Source: Xenopus tropicalis (taxonomy: Eukaryota > Chordata > Amphibia > Anura > Pipidae). Taken from it: a DNA stretch of 64,000 nt. Shown piece after piece: positions 23,611-34,905 of this stretch. The stretch lies in contig NC_030683.2 in assembly GCF_000004195.4 (NCBI RefSeq), forward strand, positions 87,321,410 to 87,385,409. The letters are read 5' to 3'. Position 1 is the stretch's first letter. Every line of letters begins with the position of its first letter. Position numbers and translations under genes: made by a program. Under the pieces are notes generated by a model. The model was not told the DNA's origin. It saw only the letters and a list, made by a program, of their open reading frames with translations, and did not search any database.

Positions 23611-24940
23611 TGAAACCTGGTGAAAAAAATTACTTGTCACTATTTTCTATAACTGCATATATGTCCTTATAAGTGGCTAATATGTACATTTAATTACATA
23701 ACTAGAGATTATGTAGGTCCCACTGGACCTACATAATAAAATATGGTTGGAATGCCAATGTATGGGTCTTTTTTCTTTTTCTTTCTGCTATGCTGACTAA
23801 TGTATTATGACAAACTATCCTTGTTGAAGAGAGGGATAACAGTGCTTGGATCATTAAACCATTGCATGATCGTGTTCCTTTCATCTTTGTTTTCAAATTT
23901 CCATCTCATATATTTGCTCAAGTGATCATGCTGAACCATACAATAATCCATTTAGAATGAAGAAGAACAATTTGGTGGATTAAATTATCCCGAATGTTTT
24001 GAAAAATATTCTTTCAGTTTCCTGATTCTCTTATGACAGTACAGAGTTTTTCTGTATTTCCGAAAAATGAAAAGCAAAAACGAAAAAAAAATCTAAATTA
24101 AATTTCTTATTGCTACATATCTGGGCTTGAGCGTGTAAATCTCATAAAATTCATGCAGGAATTGTAACCTGTTATAGAGATGTCTGATTTTTAATATATT
24201 ATCAGTCAATTGCTTTTTCTCCTTACATAAGTTTTATACATTATTTATGAAGGGCAATATAAAATATTGTTCTCAGTGTGTTTTGCCTTATGGAAGACTT
24301 CTGAAGTACTTAGATACCATGATTGTTTTGCCACCATCTGTAACTTCAAAACAGAATTTCATTAAATTAAAAATGCATAAAGCTACAATTTTGTTTCCTT
24401 TGAATTTTGGTGCAGTATGTATTGATATCTAGGTAATAGCATACTAGAGGGAAAGAATTTATGACTCCAGATATGTTGAGACACTTCAATGGAAAATAAC
24501 ATTTAGTATTTTATATTAAAGAAACTTAAATTGAAAAGTAATATATATTTGTTTGGGTATTATTTAGAACTTCACAGAGGAAAGTAGAAATTCTTTGTAT
24601 TGTAAGACCCAAACTCAAGAGGCAAAAGTAATGCAGGGGTCAGGCAGCTAAATTGGGCACTGTAAACATAAAAAGCTGCATATTATTTAAGTCAATGAAT
24701 CCTTAATCAGCACTCTACAGACTGAAATACAAACTTTACCATAAGAATTCAGTGCAAGTGATTTCTTTATGTTGATGTCAAGGGGCCAGTTTATGAAAGT
24801 TTGGTATTTTTTTTTCTATGCCAAGGAGCCAATTTATGAAAGTTGTTTATTTTTTACTTATGTAACAATAGTTGCTGCTTGGTTTAAACATACAAAGCAT
24901 ATAATATTTAATATGTAATAGAAGTAATTCTAGAACAATT
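23611..24940. other. Unassigned AT-rich sequence
   Basis: Nothing supported except a local duplication of CAATTTATGAAAGTT-like words near 24,785-24,846. Confidence 0.45.
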
Positions 24941-24956
24941 GGACTTGCTGTGTCAT

Positions 24957-24997
24957 TGAAGATGTTTCACTGCTCATCTGAGCAGTTCTTCAGTTCA
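24957..24997 (-). ncRNA. Hammerhead ribozyme motif, Poseidon type
   Basis: Minus strand: stem I TGAA/TTCA, invariant core CTGAAGA, stem II ACTGCT-CAGATG-AGCAGT (six pairs), GAAAC, then ATC before TTCA. All core positions fit the type I hammerhead; GAAACATC is one change from the usual GAAACGTC. The minimal stem III fits the dimer-active hammerheads reported for PLEs. Confidence 0.75.
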
Positions 24998-25128
24998 TCT
25001 GATATGGGAAGTCCTCGGCATACAAACTCTTCCACTAATCCAGTCACAATGGTACATTGTAACTCTTCAGAGAGGTGAAACAGAGGTGTGAATGTGGTGG
25101 GGTACTGTGATAGGATTACCAATGTGTC

Positions 25129-25440
25129 ATGCAACTCATAGAGACAGGTGTTATTTGTGAGAGTTGCATGAATGAATGTGTGAAATGTTCTGAAATCCCC
25201 AGGGTACAGATGTTAGAACAGCTGGTACTGAAGGCCCCCGCCTCTGTTCAGGGGTGGTTTCTCTACCATAACATGAATAGCTTCCTTTATGCCTCAATCA
25301 AACCAGAGGTCTTCTCTGTCTGAAATGTGAACATTTTTATCTTCAAAGCAGTGTCACTTGTCTGTTAGGTGTAGAAAGACTGCAGTCTTGCCTTGTAGAG
25401 TTCAGGGGCATATGAGCCTATGATGAAGTGCCCCAGCTTC
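25129..25440 (-). pseudogene. Poseidon-like ORF, C-terminal remnant
   Basis: Minus-strand translation gives, with stops between, HCFEDKNVHI, REDLWFD, then EAIHVMVEKPPLNRGGGLQY. FEDxNVHIL-REDRWFERGVKEAI-LNRGGGLRH is the run I know from the end of Poseidon-type GIY-YIG polyproteins. In-frame stops show it is dead. The RT and the GIY-YIG core are not present. Confidence 0.7.
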
Positions 25441-25937
25441 AGGTACAAAATGCATAGGGTTCTTCTTGTGTTTGATATGTTTTTTCCTTGAATAAAAATA
25501 TTTTTAACGGCATCACATCATATTTTTTGGCCCAGTTTGTGCCAGCTGTTCCCACCATCAAGTAACATAGTAAAGGTAAACTACCTTTAAGCTGAAGGTT
25601 TTTGGCATGTGCACCTGGACCCCATACTAATGTTTTTGGTGAATTCACCCCAAGAATACATAGTTACTGGATTTTTTTTATATAATTCCTGCAGAGTTAA
25701 CCCTCCTATGGTGAGCCATTCGTTTGGTGAGCAGTTGCTTCATCTCCCCAGTGTATAGATCTGTGCACTGCTCACTACACTGGGATGTATATACCTCATT
25801 GCCTTATTTGTCTTTTGATAAATCCCATTTTGAAATGTTCTTTCTGCTTTTTCTGTACCAGGGAAAGCAGACGCTATAATTTCATATAGTGGTATCATAT
25901 AAACTACATGTCTATGAAAATTTTCATTCATCCAGAT
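25441..25937. other. Unassigned sequence
   Basis: No feature supported. Confidence 0.4.
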
Positions 25938-26121
25938 TAGTGATGAGTGAATTTTTTCACCAGGCATGTGCAGTGAATTTCCACATTTCGGCACTGGCGA
26001 ATTGTTTTGCAAAACTTCTGTGAAAATTGGCTGCGGAAAAATTAATTGCGCTTTGGGTTGCAAAAACATTGGGCACGGTTGCACCAAAAAAGCGCGGGCA
26101 ACAAAAAAAAAGACGCAATGG
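25938..26121. mobile_element. Partial TAGTGATGAGCG-type MITE
   Basis: Starts TAGTGATGAGTGAATTTTTT, then GGCGAATTGTTTTGC and a CGGGCAACAAAAAAAA tract; no opposite end. Confidence 0.55.
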
Positions 26122-26482
26122 TTACTTTGAACAATTCAATTTGGTGTTAGGTGTAACTCACAGAGGTGTGAGCGTGATCCAGACACAATGGTACCATGAT
26201 TCTCATTGAGGAAGGTGTTCACTTTTCAAAGTACAGGACTGGAAAGGTAAATTATTGGGAAACCAGGATAAGGATGTTGTGATGTTGATGAACGTATTAC
26301 CGAAAAGATGACATTTGTTTGATGCCCAAAAGTGGGTGGAGCTAGGAACAGTCAATCAGATTTCACCCATTAACTTCTTATGAGGGAATTTAACCTGCTG
26401 CCACACGTTTAACGCCAGTGTCCCAAAACTTTTCACTGTGGGACTAAGATTAAAGCTTAGGAAAAGTGAGTGGAGCCACCCA

Positions 26483-26815
26483 AAGTGATGAGTGAATCTG
26501 TCTTGTTTCGCCGAACGAAAGTTCATGAATTTGCGAAAATGTTGCGCGTCAAAAAAAAAATTGTCACGTACAACAATACTTTTGACGGCAACCATTTTTT
26601 TGATGAGAGAGACAATTCTTTTGATGCACGAGACAATTCTTTTTGACTCAAGACAATTTCTTTGACGCTCTCGAAAATTATTTTGACGATTGCAACAATT
26701 CTTTTGATGTTCACGACGCAGGTGACGCAGGTGTAAATTTTTGGACGTGCGGTAAATTTTTCAGCATGAAAAAATCCGCCAATGGCGAAATGCAGAAAAT
26801 CGACGAAAATCACTA
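26483..26815. mobile_element. TAGTGATGAGCG-type MITE, complete
   Basis: Left end AAGTGATGAGTGAATCTG (first base changed), right end ending TCACTA, flanked by GCCACCCA (26,475-26,482) and GCCACCAA (26,816-26,823), 7 of 8 matching. The interior has several short units around GACAATTCTTTTGA. Confidence 0.75.
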
Positions 26816-26912
26816 GCCACCAATCAGCCTTATTATAAAAAATATGTAGAACCCAAGTATGGTTTCATCTAGCATAGAAAGTGGAGAAATTTAAAAAAAA
26901 ATGTTTTCTGCA

Positions 26913-26980
26913 AAACATTCTCTTCAGTTAATGCATATATTGCCAAACATTCTCTTCAGTTAATGCATATATTGCCAAAA
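26913..26980. repeat. 32-bp tandem duplication
   Basis: AAACATTCTCTTCAGTTAAT through ATATTGCC occurs twice in direct succession without differences, so it is a recent duplication. Function unknown. Confidence 0.9.
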
Positions 26981-27384
26981 TACAGCATAAAGCAAAGCAA
27001 TAATAAGCCCCATTTTCCCCTAAATTAGGCTAGTGTATTCTCCCTTTGTGTATAAATACTCTTGGCATCATTAATTTTAATTGCTTATATAACTATTCTG
27101 TCCTTGTGCTGAAAATGTGAGCTCATATTTTAATGAGGGTTTTATTGTACTTTATAAATTAGTTCATTTCACCCTCAGACCCAAAAGCCAAAAAGTAAGA
27201 AAAACTAATCTCTATAATTTTTAGACAGATTGAAATTTGCTTAAACTCTTTATAGTTTCTTAAACCCACTGATAAAAGTAGTGGCTTCTCTGATCATCAG
27301 CAACAAGGTAAAGTGGATTTTCTTTTGCAACTTTTCTCTTTTTTTTCTTTTATGTAATATTTTGTAGCGGTGTGGGTTTAAGAG

Positions 27385-27867
27385 TAGTGATGAGCTAATC
27401 TGGGCCGAATTTGCAAAACGGAGAAAAATCTGTGAAACACACTTGTTGTGCAACTTTTTTGGCGCCTGCATCTTATTTTTTGTAGCACACATCTTTTTTT
27501 GTTGCCGCATCTTTTTTTGCCATGGCCACACCCATTTTTACACAGCCGTGACTTTTTGACGCACGACAAATTTTTCTGCTTTGAATTTTCGCTGAGGTTT
27601 TGAGAAACGGCGAAAAATACATGAAACGCACTTGTTGTGCAACTTTTTGGAGCCTGCATCTTTTTTTTGTCACACGCATCTTTTTTCGTCACCCGCATCT
27701 TTTTTTGCCATGACCACGGTCATTTTTACATGCCTGCGAGTTTTTGACGCACTACAAATTTTTTTGCTGCAAATTTTCAATGGAATTTTGCAAAACAATT
27801 CGCCAATGGCGAAAATGTGGAAATTAGCTACAAATCCATGCCTTGCAAAAAAATTTGCTCATCACTA
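27385..27867. mobile_element. TAGTGATGAGCG-type MITE with internal duplication
   Basis: Ends TAGTGATGAGCTAATCTG and ATTTGCTCATCACTA, flanked by TTTAAGAG and TTCAAGAG (7 of 8). Inside, a segment of roughly 190 bp starting near AACGGAGAAAAATCTGTG is repeated near AACGGCGAAAAATACATG, each with CACTTGTTGTGCAACTTTTT and CCTGCATCTT. Open frames here are artefacts. Confidence 0.8.
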
Positions 27868-28050
27868 TTCAAGAGTATAAAATTGATATTTGGAGCATGT
27901 AGTGCTTTGCACTCCATTGATACGGTAGTTAAAGTAGTGGTCAATAGCCTAGAACCAACTATGACCAATTCCAGAAGTAATATGTACACAATTTACCTAG
28001 GTAATCCTCTGTACACATACCTTTATCTGACAGTGCAGTATTGCAGCTAA

Positions 28051-28859
28051 TACAGGTATGGGATCCCTTATCCAGAAACCCGTTATCCAGAAAGTTCTGA
28101 ATTATGGAAAGGCCATCTCCCATAGACTCCATTATAAGCAAATAATTTTAATTTTTAAAAATGATTTCCTTTTTTTCTGTAATAATAAAACAGTACCTTG
28201 TACTTGATCCCAGCCAAGATATAATTAATCCTTATTATTAGTGATGGGCAAAATGTTTTGCCAGGCATGGATTCGCTGTGAATTTCTGTGTTTCGCCATT
28301 GGCGGATTGTTTCGCGAAACGGATGAAAAATTTGCTGCGGAAAATTTCGCTGCACATCCAAAAATTGTCGCCGGCGTCAAAAAAGAATAGTCTCGGGCGT
28401 CAAAAGAATAGCCGCGGGCGACAAAAGAATAGCCGTGCAATGAAATAATAGCCGCGGGCGACAAAATAATAGCCGTGTAATGAAATAATAGCCGCTGGCA
28501 ACAAAATAATAGCTGTGCGACTAAATAATAGCCACGGGCGACAAAAGAATAGCTGTGCGACAAAAGAATAGCCGCGGGCGACAAATTTTTTTGCTGCACG
28601 ACATTTTCGGTGTTTCGCGAATTTTTCGCCGTTTCTCTGATCTTTTGAAAGATTCGCAAATTTTTCGCCGAAGCAAGACGGAGCAGATTCGCTCATCACT
28701 ACTTATTATTAATTAATAGGCAAAACAAGCATATTGTGTTTATTCAATATTTAAATGATTTTTAAGAGACTTGAGTTATGGAGATCCAAATTACGGAAAG
28801 ATCCCTTATCTGGAAAATCCCAGGTCTGAGCATTCTGGATAACAGGTCCCATACCTGTA
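28051..28859. mobile_element. TACAGGTATGGGA MITE interrupted by a hAT-type MITE
   Basis: Ends TACAGGTATGGGATCCCTTA and GGTCCCATACCTGTA. The two halves, 28,051-28,230 and 28,702-28,859, join into one member of the family when the inserted element and one target copy are removed. Confidence 0.85.
28239..28701. mobile_element. TAGTGATGAGCG-type MITE nested in another MITE
   Basis: Ends TAGTGATGGGCAAAATG and GCAGATTCGCTCATCACTA, flanked by the perfect octamer CTTATTAT (28,231-28,238; 28,702-28,709). The interior holds about ten units of a 21-bp GC-rich repeat, variants of AATAGCCGCGGGCGACAAAA. The perfect target site shows it inserted later than its host MITE. Confidence 0.9.
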
Positions 28860-28919
28860 TATTAATATTAAAATGTGTTAAATAACAGGCAGTAGCCGAT
28901 TAAGTGGGAATCCAATTAC

Positions 28920-29020
28920 TATTTTTGGGTCAGGAAGGATTTTGTTTCTCCTCTGTGAGGTAGAATTGGCAGCCGGCCTGCTGTGAAGACATTTGCTTTC
29001 CAGTGGATATGTTTTTAGTT
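28920..29020. repeat. Fragment of the 8,690-type repeat
   Basis: GGTCAGGAAGGATTTTG, GTAGAATTGGCAG and TTTGCTTTCCAGTGGAT match the block at 8,725-8,815 in order. Confidence 0.45.
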
Positions 29021-29091
29021 ATACTACTGCAGAAATTTTCTATCCTGTTCTTTCTTCTACTTTTAATCTTCTTCTGCTATGGTTTTTAGTA

Positions 29092-29403
29092 TAATAAATG
29101 AGCGAATCTGTTTCGCTTTTCCGAAAAATTCACGAACCTTTCAAAAGATTCGCAAAATGGCGAAAAAAATAGTTCTTTTGACACACGACTATTCTTTTGA
29201 CGCTTTGCGACTATTCTTGCAACAAATTTTTGGAGGCGCGGCTATTCTTTTGACGCCTGCGACTTTTATTGTGACAATTTTTGGATGCGCGGCAAATTTT
29301 TCTGTGTCAATTTTTTTATCCATTTCGCGAAACAATACGCCAATGGCGAAATGCGGAAATTCGCTGCGAATCCATGCCTGCCAAAACATTTCGCCCATCA
29401 CTA
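29092..29403. mobile_element. TAGTGATGAGCG-type MITE
   Basis: Left end eroded (ATGAGCGAATCTGTTTCGC), right end ACATTTCGCCCATCACTA, with the usual AATGGCGAAATGCGGAAATT near the right. The target octamer is not recognisable on the left. Confidence 0.7.
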
Positions 29404-30149
29404 ATAATAAATACAATAGAAATGTTTTTGCTGCATATATAATAAGGGTTAAGGCAGCAGTATATTTCTGACTAGATTCATGTTAAGCCACTATTCCATT
29501 GCACAGCTGGTTAGTTTAAGCATTTATGGGCATACTGTTTAACAATCTGTACTTCAGAGGTCATTTAGTCCTGACTGCCCTTTAACTGCTCCAATTGCTC
29601 ATTAGGTACCCACCTTTTCAATTGTGACTGCTAAAATGAAGCACTCAGATGTGAATGTCTTTGTACTCTGCACCAGGAGCAGCCCTAATTGCATACTTAA
29701 TACACTGTTTATTAAAATTACACAATAAAATATTGCTTTTAAGGGGAGAAACAAATGTTTTTGTTGTCACTGTGAGAGTGGCTGACAGTTTGAACAGCAA
29801 GACATTTGTGTAAAAGGCTTGCTATTTTAGCACTAAGAAAAAACAAGTATTTAAAATGTCAAAAAATGAACTGTTGCTGTATTGCTCCTGCTAAAAGAAA
29901 AATTGCACGCGGAGAAAGTTTACATATAATAACTTGCATTTCACATAAAAAGTGTCCTTTAGCGAAATTTTGCTATTTATTTTGCAGATTACTGTAACCC
30001 CTATTTGGCTGCAAAACAGGCAGCGCTAGCTAGAATGGCTTTAGAGCATGGGGTACATAGGACGCTACACATCAGATGGGCTTTTGCTAAGTGGAAATAT
30101 CCTTTGGGGTGTAGTGCAACTACAACTCACTTAGGCTGTGTGCAAGCAA
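29404..30149. other. Unassigned sequence
   Basis: No feature supported. Confidence 0.4.
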
Positions 30150-30910
30150 ACGAAAGAATGGGCGACAGAAGGTTCTTTTGTGGTAAACCAAAACATAACT
30201 TGTTTATTGTCCAAGACAATCGTCCACAGGGCTATAGCAATACTCACACAGAGGAGATATCAGCTAATTTCACAGACAGTAGAAAAATATGGTGTCCAAC
30301 CATATAGCCCACCTTAGCCAAGGGTGAGGAAGGTAGGGACCACCAACCAGCATGGCCTCCCTGTGGAGAGTAGCCTGGGCAAGTATCTGTATCCTCAGGG
30401 TGTCCCTTAGCAGCCAAAGATCCCTCACAGCCGACTATGGATCAGAGGAACTGACCTGATACCTGCATCTTAACTGTGTCCTACTCTAAGGAAACAATGC
30501 CTGTAGGAAAGAGTACTTCCAGCTAATCTCTCCTGGTTGGAGCCAGAAACTGCTCTTTCTAACTAATCTCACTATCTCACTTTCCTACTCCTCATTCACA
30601 GGGTCCCTGTTCCCTGACTTTACTAGAGCTAGATGCAGACTCTAGGTTAGAAGGCTTTACTGGGGCCCTGTTGATCCCAGGCTCAGTGGAACTTCCACCT
30701 GGGTCAGCAGATGCAACCAAAGAGGCAGACCCACCCCTTCGCTAAGCACTATATTGAAGTGCAAAGGGAGTGGTCTCCCTATTAACCAATAAGGCACAAA
30801 TGCAAAACTGTAAACTGGATACATGGGTCTTTGCCCAGTAACAGCATAAACTAGGAAGTTGTAGGGTTTAAAACCATAGGGGCATGTTAACCCTATGGGT
30901 CCCTACATTA
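30150..30910. repeat. Unclassified repeat-like GC-richer block
   Basis: GC-richer than its flanks and ending GGTTTAAAACCATAGGGGCA then CCCTATGGGTCCCTACA; read from the minus strand this starts TGTAGGGACCC, a plausible LTR-like TG start. I found neither a second copy nor a target duplication. The 100-residue frame at 30,005-30,307 has no family resemblance. Confidence 0.25.
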
Positions 30911-31545
30911 CCATGTTAGTTTTAGAACAATTTCTAAAGATGAACAGAATAATCTTAATAATCTAAGTTATCTTTTAGTCTGCCTTTTTTGCTTCTGCAA
31001 GTAAACCTAAGCAATCAGGGTTGAAAAAGCAACAGTATTTGATGGGTTGAAATTTTGATTTATATTAAATAGAAATTTGTTTAACTGCATATCATTTTGA
31101 TTACCAAGCCAGAAATGGCACGTTTAAAATTCTCTCTAGCCCAAGTCAGTGTTTATCTGCTAACCAGTACTGTACATTGACCGTTTATATCACTTGTATC
31201 CTCTGATAGTAAGGAGTCCTCACTGCTAGAAAAAACAATTTGTTTTTGCTTATTCATAAGCAAATTCTTACATAGCGCTACTGATATAACAAATCTCACT
31301 TTAAAATCATCCTCTTCAAGTGTTGAAGAGGACCCATAGGTTTTTTCAATTCATTCCTTGTGTGATAAAGAGTATTGGAAAGCTAAACCAATGTCCCACA
31401 GCCCTTTTTTATCGTGTTCTCTATTCTTGACCAACCATATACAAGGGATAAGGGGTTGCTGAAACTGACTTCCCAACCATTTCCCAGTATAGCAATCATT
31501 GCTAGGCTGCCAGCACTCTGTAACTATTAACCAAGAGGTGATCAA

Positions 31546-32132
31546 TTAAAAGGGCAGTGTACCCCCTTTCTCAACATAAGTTTGTTTTTTGAATATTGTT
31601 TTATTTAGTATATATGTATGGATTTTATTTCTTGCACTAAAATAATCTGAAATAAAACTAAAGTCATGTTCTACTTCCTGATTCATAACACAACTTAAAG
31701 CGAATCAGTAGTCCATTGAGAAACAATATAAACCAACCCCTTCCTTCAGTTGCAGCCTGTTTGGCTGTGGGATAAGTAACATTTATAGATGCTTCTTAGT
31801 AGGCCACTTTTGATTGTGATTGCTTTCATACAAGCCTCTATAACCTCTCTGCCTTTAATGAAAAATAGTTTATTCATACAGAGAGTTCTGTATGAACAAC
31901 CTCTTCCCTGTGAAGGTCCTATTTCAAAATTGGAGGTTTGGAGAAACTTATTATACAGAGGACTTTTGGCTTTTCAGCTTCAGGACTTTGGTTTGTAACT
32001 ACCTTCTCTTCCTCCTATGGTTGCTTGCAAGAGCAAAAGGAATTTTCATTTTTGTCCTGTCTAGTGTATAATTACACAAGAATCTTTAAAAACACAAAAC
32101 TCATGTCAAAAAAGAGTATAACACCCCTTTAA
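31546..32132. mobile_element. T2-type MITE, complete
   Basis: Left end TTAAAAGGGCAGTGTACCC and inverted right end TTAAAGGGGTGTTATACTC, followed on both sides by CTCAACATAAGTTTG / TTGACATGAGTTTTG. TTAA lies at each terminus. About 587 bp, non-coding. Confidence 0.7.
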
Positions 32133-32269
32133 GGCTAAAATAAATAAAATAGTTATTTAACTGGTAAAGAATACTGTCAAGAGGGTTAATAAAGGGTCCT
32201 AGTAAGTTACAATATCTGTATTTTCCTGATAGCTTATAAAGATTCAGTAGAATATGTGGAAACAACTAA

Positions 32270-32530
32270 TTTCATGTCTGCTGGTGACAATTTAGCGCTG
32301 TGAATTCTCCAAACAGATGATTAATTATTTCGCATTAGCACTGCATGCTCTGTTAAAATTAACATTGCAGCTGCTGCACAAAATATATTACATTCTTTCA
32401 TAGACTAAAGCAAAACACTGGCTGTCACTTTTTCAATTAATCACATTTTTCATTAATCTGGGTAACTTGCCATAATTGTGGTTCAGATTAAAAATCTATT
32501 AAAGCTCACCAAAGTGTAAGAAGGTAGTGC
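32270..32530. other. Candidate conserved non-coding block
   Basis: Unique-looking sequence dense in homeodomain-type sites (GATTAATTATTTCG, CAATTAATCACATTTTTCAT, ATTAATCTGGG) with CATGCTCTG and GCAGCTGCTGC. The composition resembles vertebrate conserved non-coding elements. Conservation cannot be judged from one sequence. Confidence 0.2.
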
Positions 32531-34199
32531 AAAGTAATTAAGGTAATAGAGTTAAAGTACTGAAAGATACTAATGTTATTGATTTATGTAAATTGAATAT
32601 AGCACTGTTCACAAAAAGGAAACGCATTGTATTTTAAAATGTGTATTCACTAATATACTTATTTAAAGTGCTAGAAGAATGTGTGTATATTAACTAAAAG
32701 GTTCATTTGACTAATAATTTGATTCCATAGCAAATTGGATTCCACAAGCAAAGCATTTTTGAACCTGCTCATACTGTCTGTTAATACTTAAAGTCGAATA
32801 GAAACCAGGTGCCTTGAGGTTATAATATGGAAGACTGCAGTCGACTCAATAAGTCAAGTCTTCCCCAGAACCCAAACAGTTGTAATCTAGGAGGAAGAGC
32901 ATAAATTCCAAAATAGTGTCGAAATGTTTATAACATTTAACTGATCATAAGAGGAGATGTTGCAGGTGTATGTTAAAATCAAATGACTCAAGTAACCCAG
33001 TGGTGGTTGGAGAGTTATAGTTCAGCACCAACAGTGTACAACTCATGATCACGCCTCCCCCTCAAGTTTAGTTCTTACACAAAAAACACTTCAAGAATCA
33101 AAACCAGGTAGTCTTGTTACATCAATATCCTTTTCATACATACTGTATATAATATGAGGAGATAGAAATTGCCAAATATAGTGCAACACTGTAAAAATCC
33201 TGTATATCAGAGCATGTAACAATGAAATCAGAATGAAGCCCTATTAAATCCAGATGCTTAAGTCCACTTTAAAACCACAAGATCCAAACGTCTCTATGCA
33301 TTTCACAGGAGTACAATCTCACTTCCTTTACAAGATATTAGTTTTTCTGAATGTGATGTCCATTGTGGTTTAAACCAATCCAATTTTGTTCCCTTTGTGA
33401 GCATCTCCTTACACGTGTGCCCAGAGCATCTTTGCATGTGTCATATTGTCTGCACCCGATCAGAGCAGTTAATACTTGTAGATTACAAAGGACAATGTAC
33501 CTGCTGCAATTTAGAAGGCTATTAGAAGTCACCAATAAGTTCCCTGACCTTTATGAAGACACTCGGCCTGGGGCCTTGTGCTTTTATATGATCATTTAAC
33601 TCCTTCTGACTTTTAATAACCTTAAAAAGTACAGTACATTATTCTCTACTTAGTAATACTTTCTAGAGTTGTCTGTAAGAATACAATTAAAAATTATCTC
33701 AATAACAATTTTTCACATTTGCCCATTCAATTATGTATGCACAACACCTTAATGTATTAATAAATAGTTAAACTTATTTTCTTGGTTTATATTGTGTTTT
33801 TTTTTTTAATCTATTTTACTGGTATAAGTGTGTGTCTGTTTCATTTGTAACCTTGCTACAGTGATTTAAATCTATTGATTTCATATCTGAGTGTATTAGG
33901 TGCTTTTATGAATGTTCCCAAAAAGTATTATTGATTAAATGAAGCATGGCTGTGATCAATAGCACTATATATGACATTCACCATTTTAGAAACAATAATA
34001 TTCCCAGCAGAGCAAGAAATGGAAACAGCAGTTGCAGACAATCTAGCAGAATCTTCAGCATAAGATATATAAAAAGAGCTGAGACTTTGTTTAGAAAGTG
34101 ATCTTAATCAAAATAAGTTAATATGCAGTTGTAAGGAATAAAGAACAAAATGTCAGATGTTTAAGTAGGTCAGAAATAGAAAAATGAAGTAAAACAGAA
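32531..34199. other. Unassigned sequence
   Basis: No gene supported. At 33,270-33,330 (minus) the words CTCCTGTGAAATGCATAGAG faintly recall the 3' half of a hammerhead-containing PLE leader, too decayed to call. Confidence 0.35.
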
Positions 34200-34420
34200 G
34201 TCATAGCACTCACCACCTCTTTGCTGTACAATTTTCTTGTTTATTAGCCAGTGTTACGATAATAAACAACGTTTCAGGGGGTCTGCACCTCCCTTTTGTC
34301 AGGTAACATACAGGTAAGTGAATCCACAACACCCTTAAATCCACCCAGAGTACCTTCTGGATGACATCTTTGGTGTGGGTGTGTTCAAAATCCAAGTGCA
34401 TGTTTTAAGTCAATTTAAAG
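34200..34420 (-). mobile_element. Penelope-type pseudo-LTR fragment
   Basis: On the minus strand a hammerhead-like motif (34,253-34,307) is followed by GCTAATAAACAAG and then GAGTGCT, the same order as in the intact PLE leaders (motif, AATAAA, GGAGTGC). No coding part remains. The sequence differs from the other PLE families here. Confidence 0.5.
34253..34307 (-). ncRNA. Hammerhead-like motif (core CTGACAA)
   Basis: Minus strand: core CTGACAA, a stem II with AAGGG/CCCCT, then GAAACGTT. U4, G5, A6, A9, GAAA and U16.1 are kept but G8 is A while C3 is unchanged, breaking the 3-8 pair. Upstream GTTAC can pair with downstream GTAAC as outer stem I. Probably inactive. Confidence 0.45.
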
Positions 34421-34673
34421 TCCATGTCCAGTTTCATAGTTATAGCAGAGTGTTACAGTTCAACAAAACCTAATGCACACTAAATGTGTTAACAAGTATA
34501 CAGAAAGACTATATGTTACCAGCTGGGCATGTTCTTATTATTTGTACTTTTGTATCTATTCCCCAGCAGGTTTTCTGTAAATAAAATCGTCCTAGTGGCA
34601 GACATGGGAATAGCACCCAAGCAGGAGAAACCCTTTATTATGCGGCTTGAATCACATTGACAGTCCATGGAAG

Positions 34674-34905
34674 TAGGAGAAACAATAGGTTATCTGAAAG
34701 CAGTTCTGTTGTGCAGTGCTGGATCCTTCTAAAAGCTCAGATTCAGGCACAATTCACTGAGATAGCGCCTACACACCAATATTACAGCTAAAAAAAATAC
34801 ATTTGTTGGTTTAAGAATAACATTTTAAATGGTAAAGTGAATTGTTTGCTATGAAAGCAGTGTAATTGAGAAATAAAAAGTACACCATAAAAATCACGAC
34901 AGACT
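34674..34905. repeat. Second copy of the repeat at 207-445
   Basis: Shares GAGAAACAATAGGTTA, TAACATTTTAAATGGTAAAG and AAAAAGTACACCATAAAAAT in order. The TTAA terminus is lacking, so it is a partial T2-type element. Confidence 0.75.

Larger units (their letters stand above)
24945..25440 (-). mobile_element. 5'-truncated Poseidon-like Penelope element
   Basis: Minus-strand remnant of a Penelope-like element of the Penelope/Poseidon type, distinct from the Neptune-like copies at 44-56 kb. Its coding tail is followed by a 3' region ending in a hammerhead motif. Only the last part of the ORF and the 3' end remain, the usual result of incomplete reverse transcription. Confidence 0.7.

Noticed and set aside
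23261..23672. Frames of 68-118 codons on both strands
   Set aside because: They sit in the tandem CGCGAGTTTTTCGTAGCC units of a foldback MITE.
30005..30307. 100-codon frame as an exon
   Set aside because: No splice sites fitted the frame, no family resemblance, and it runs into a repeat-like block.
33270..33330. Another hammerhead motif on the minus strand
   Set aside because: Only GAAATGCATAGAGACG recalls the 3' half; no convincing core or stem II could be traced.
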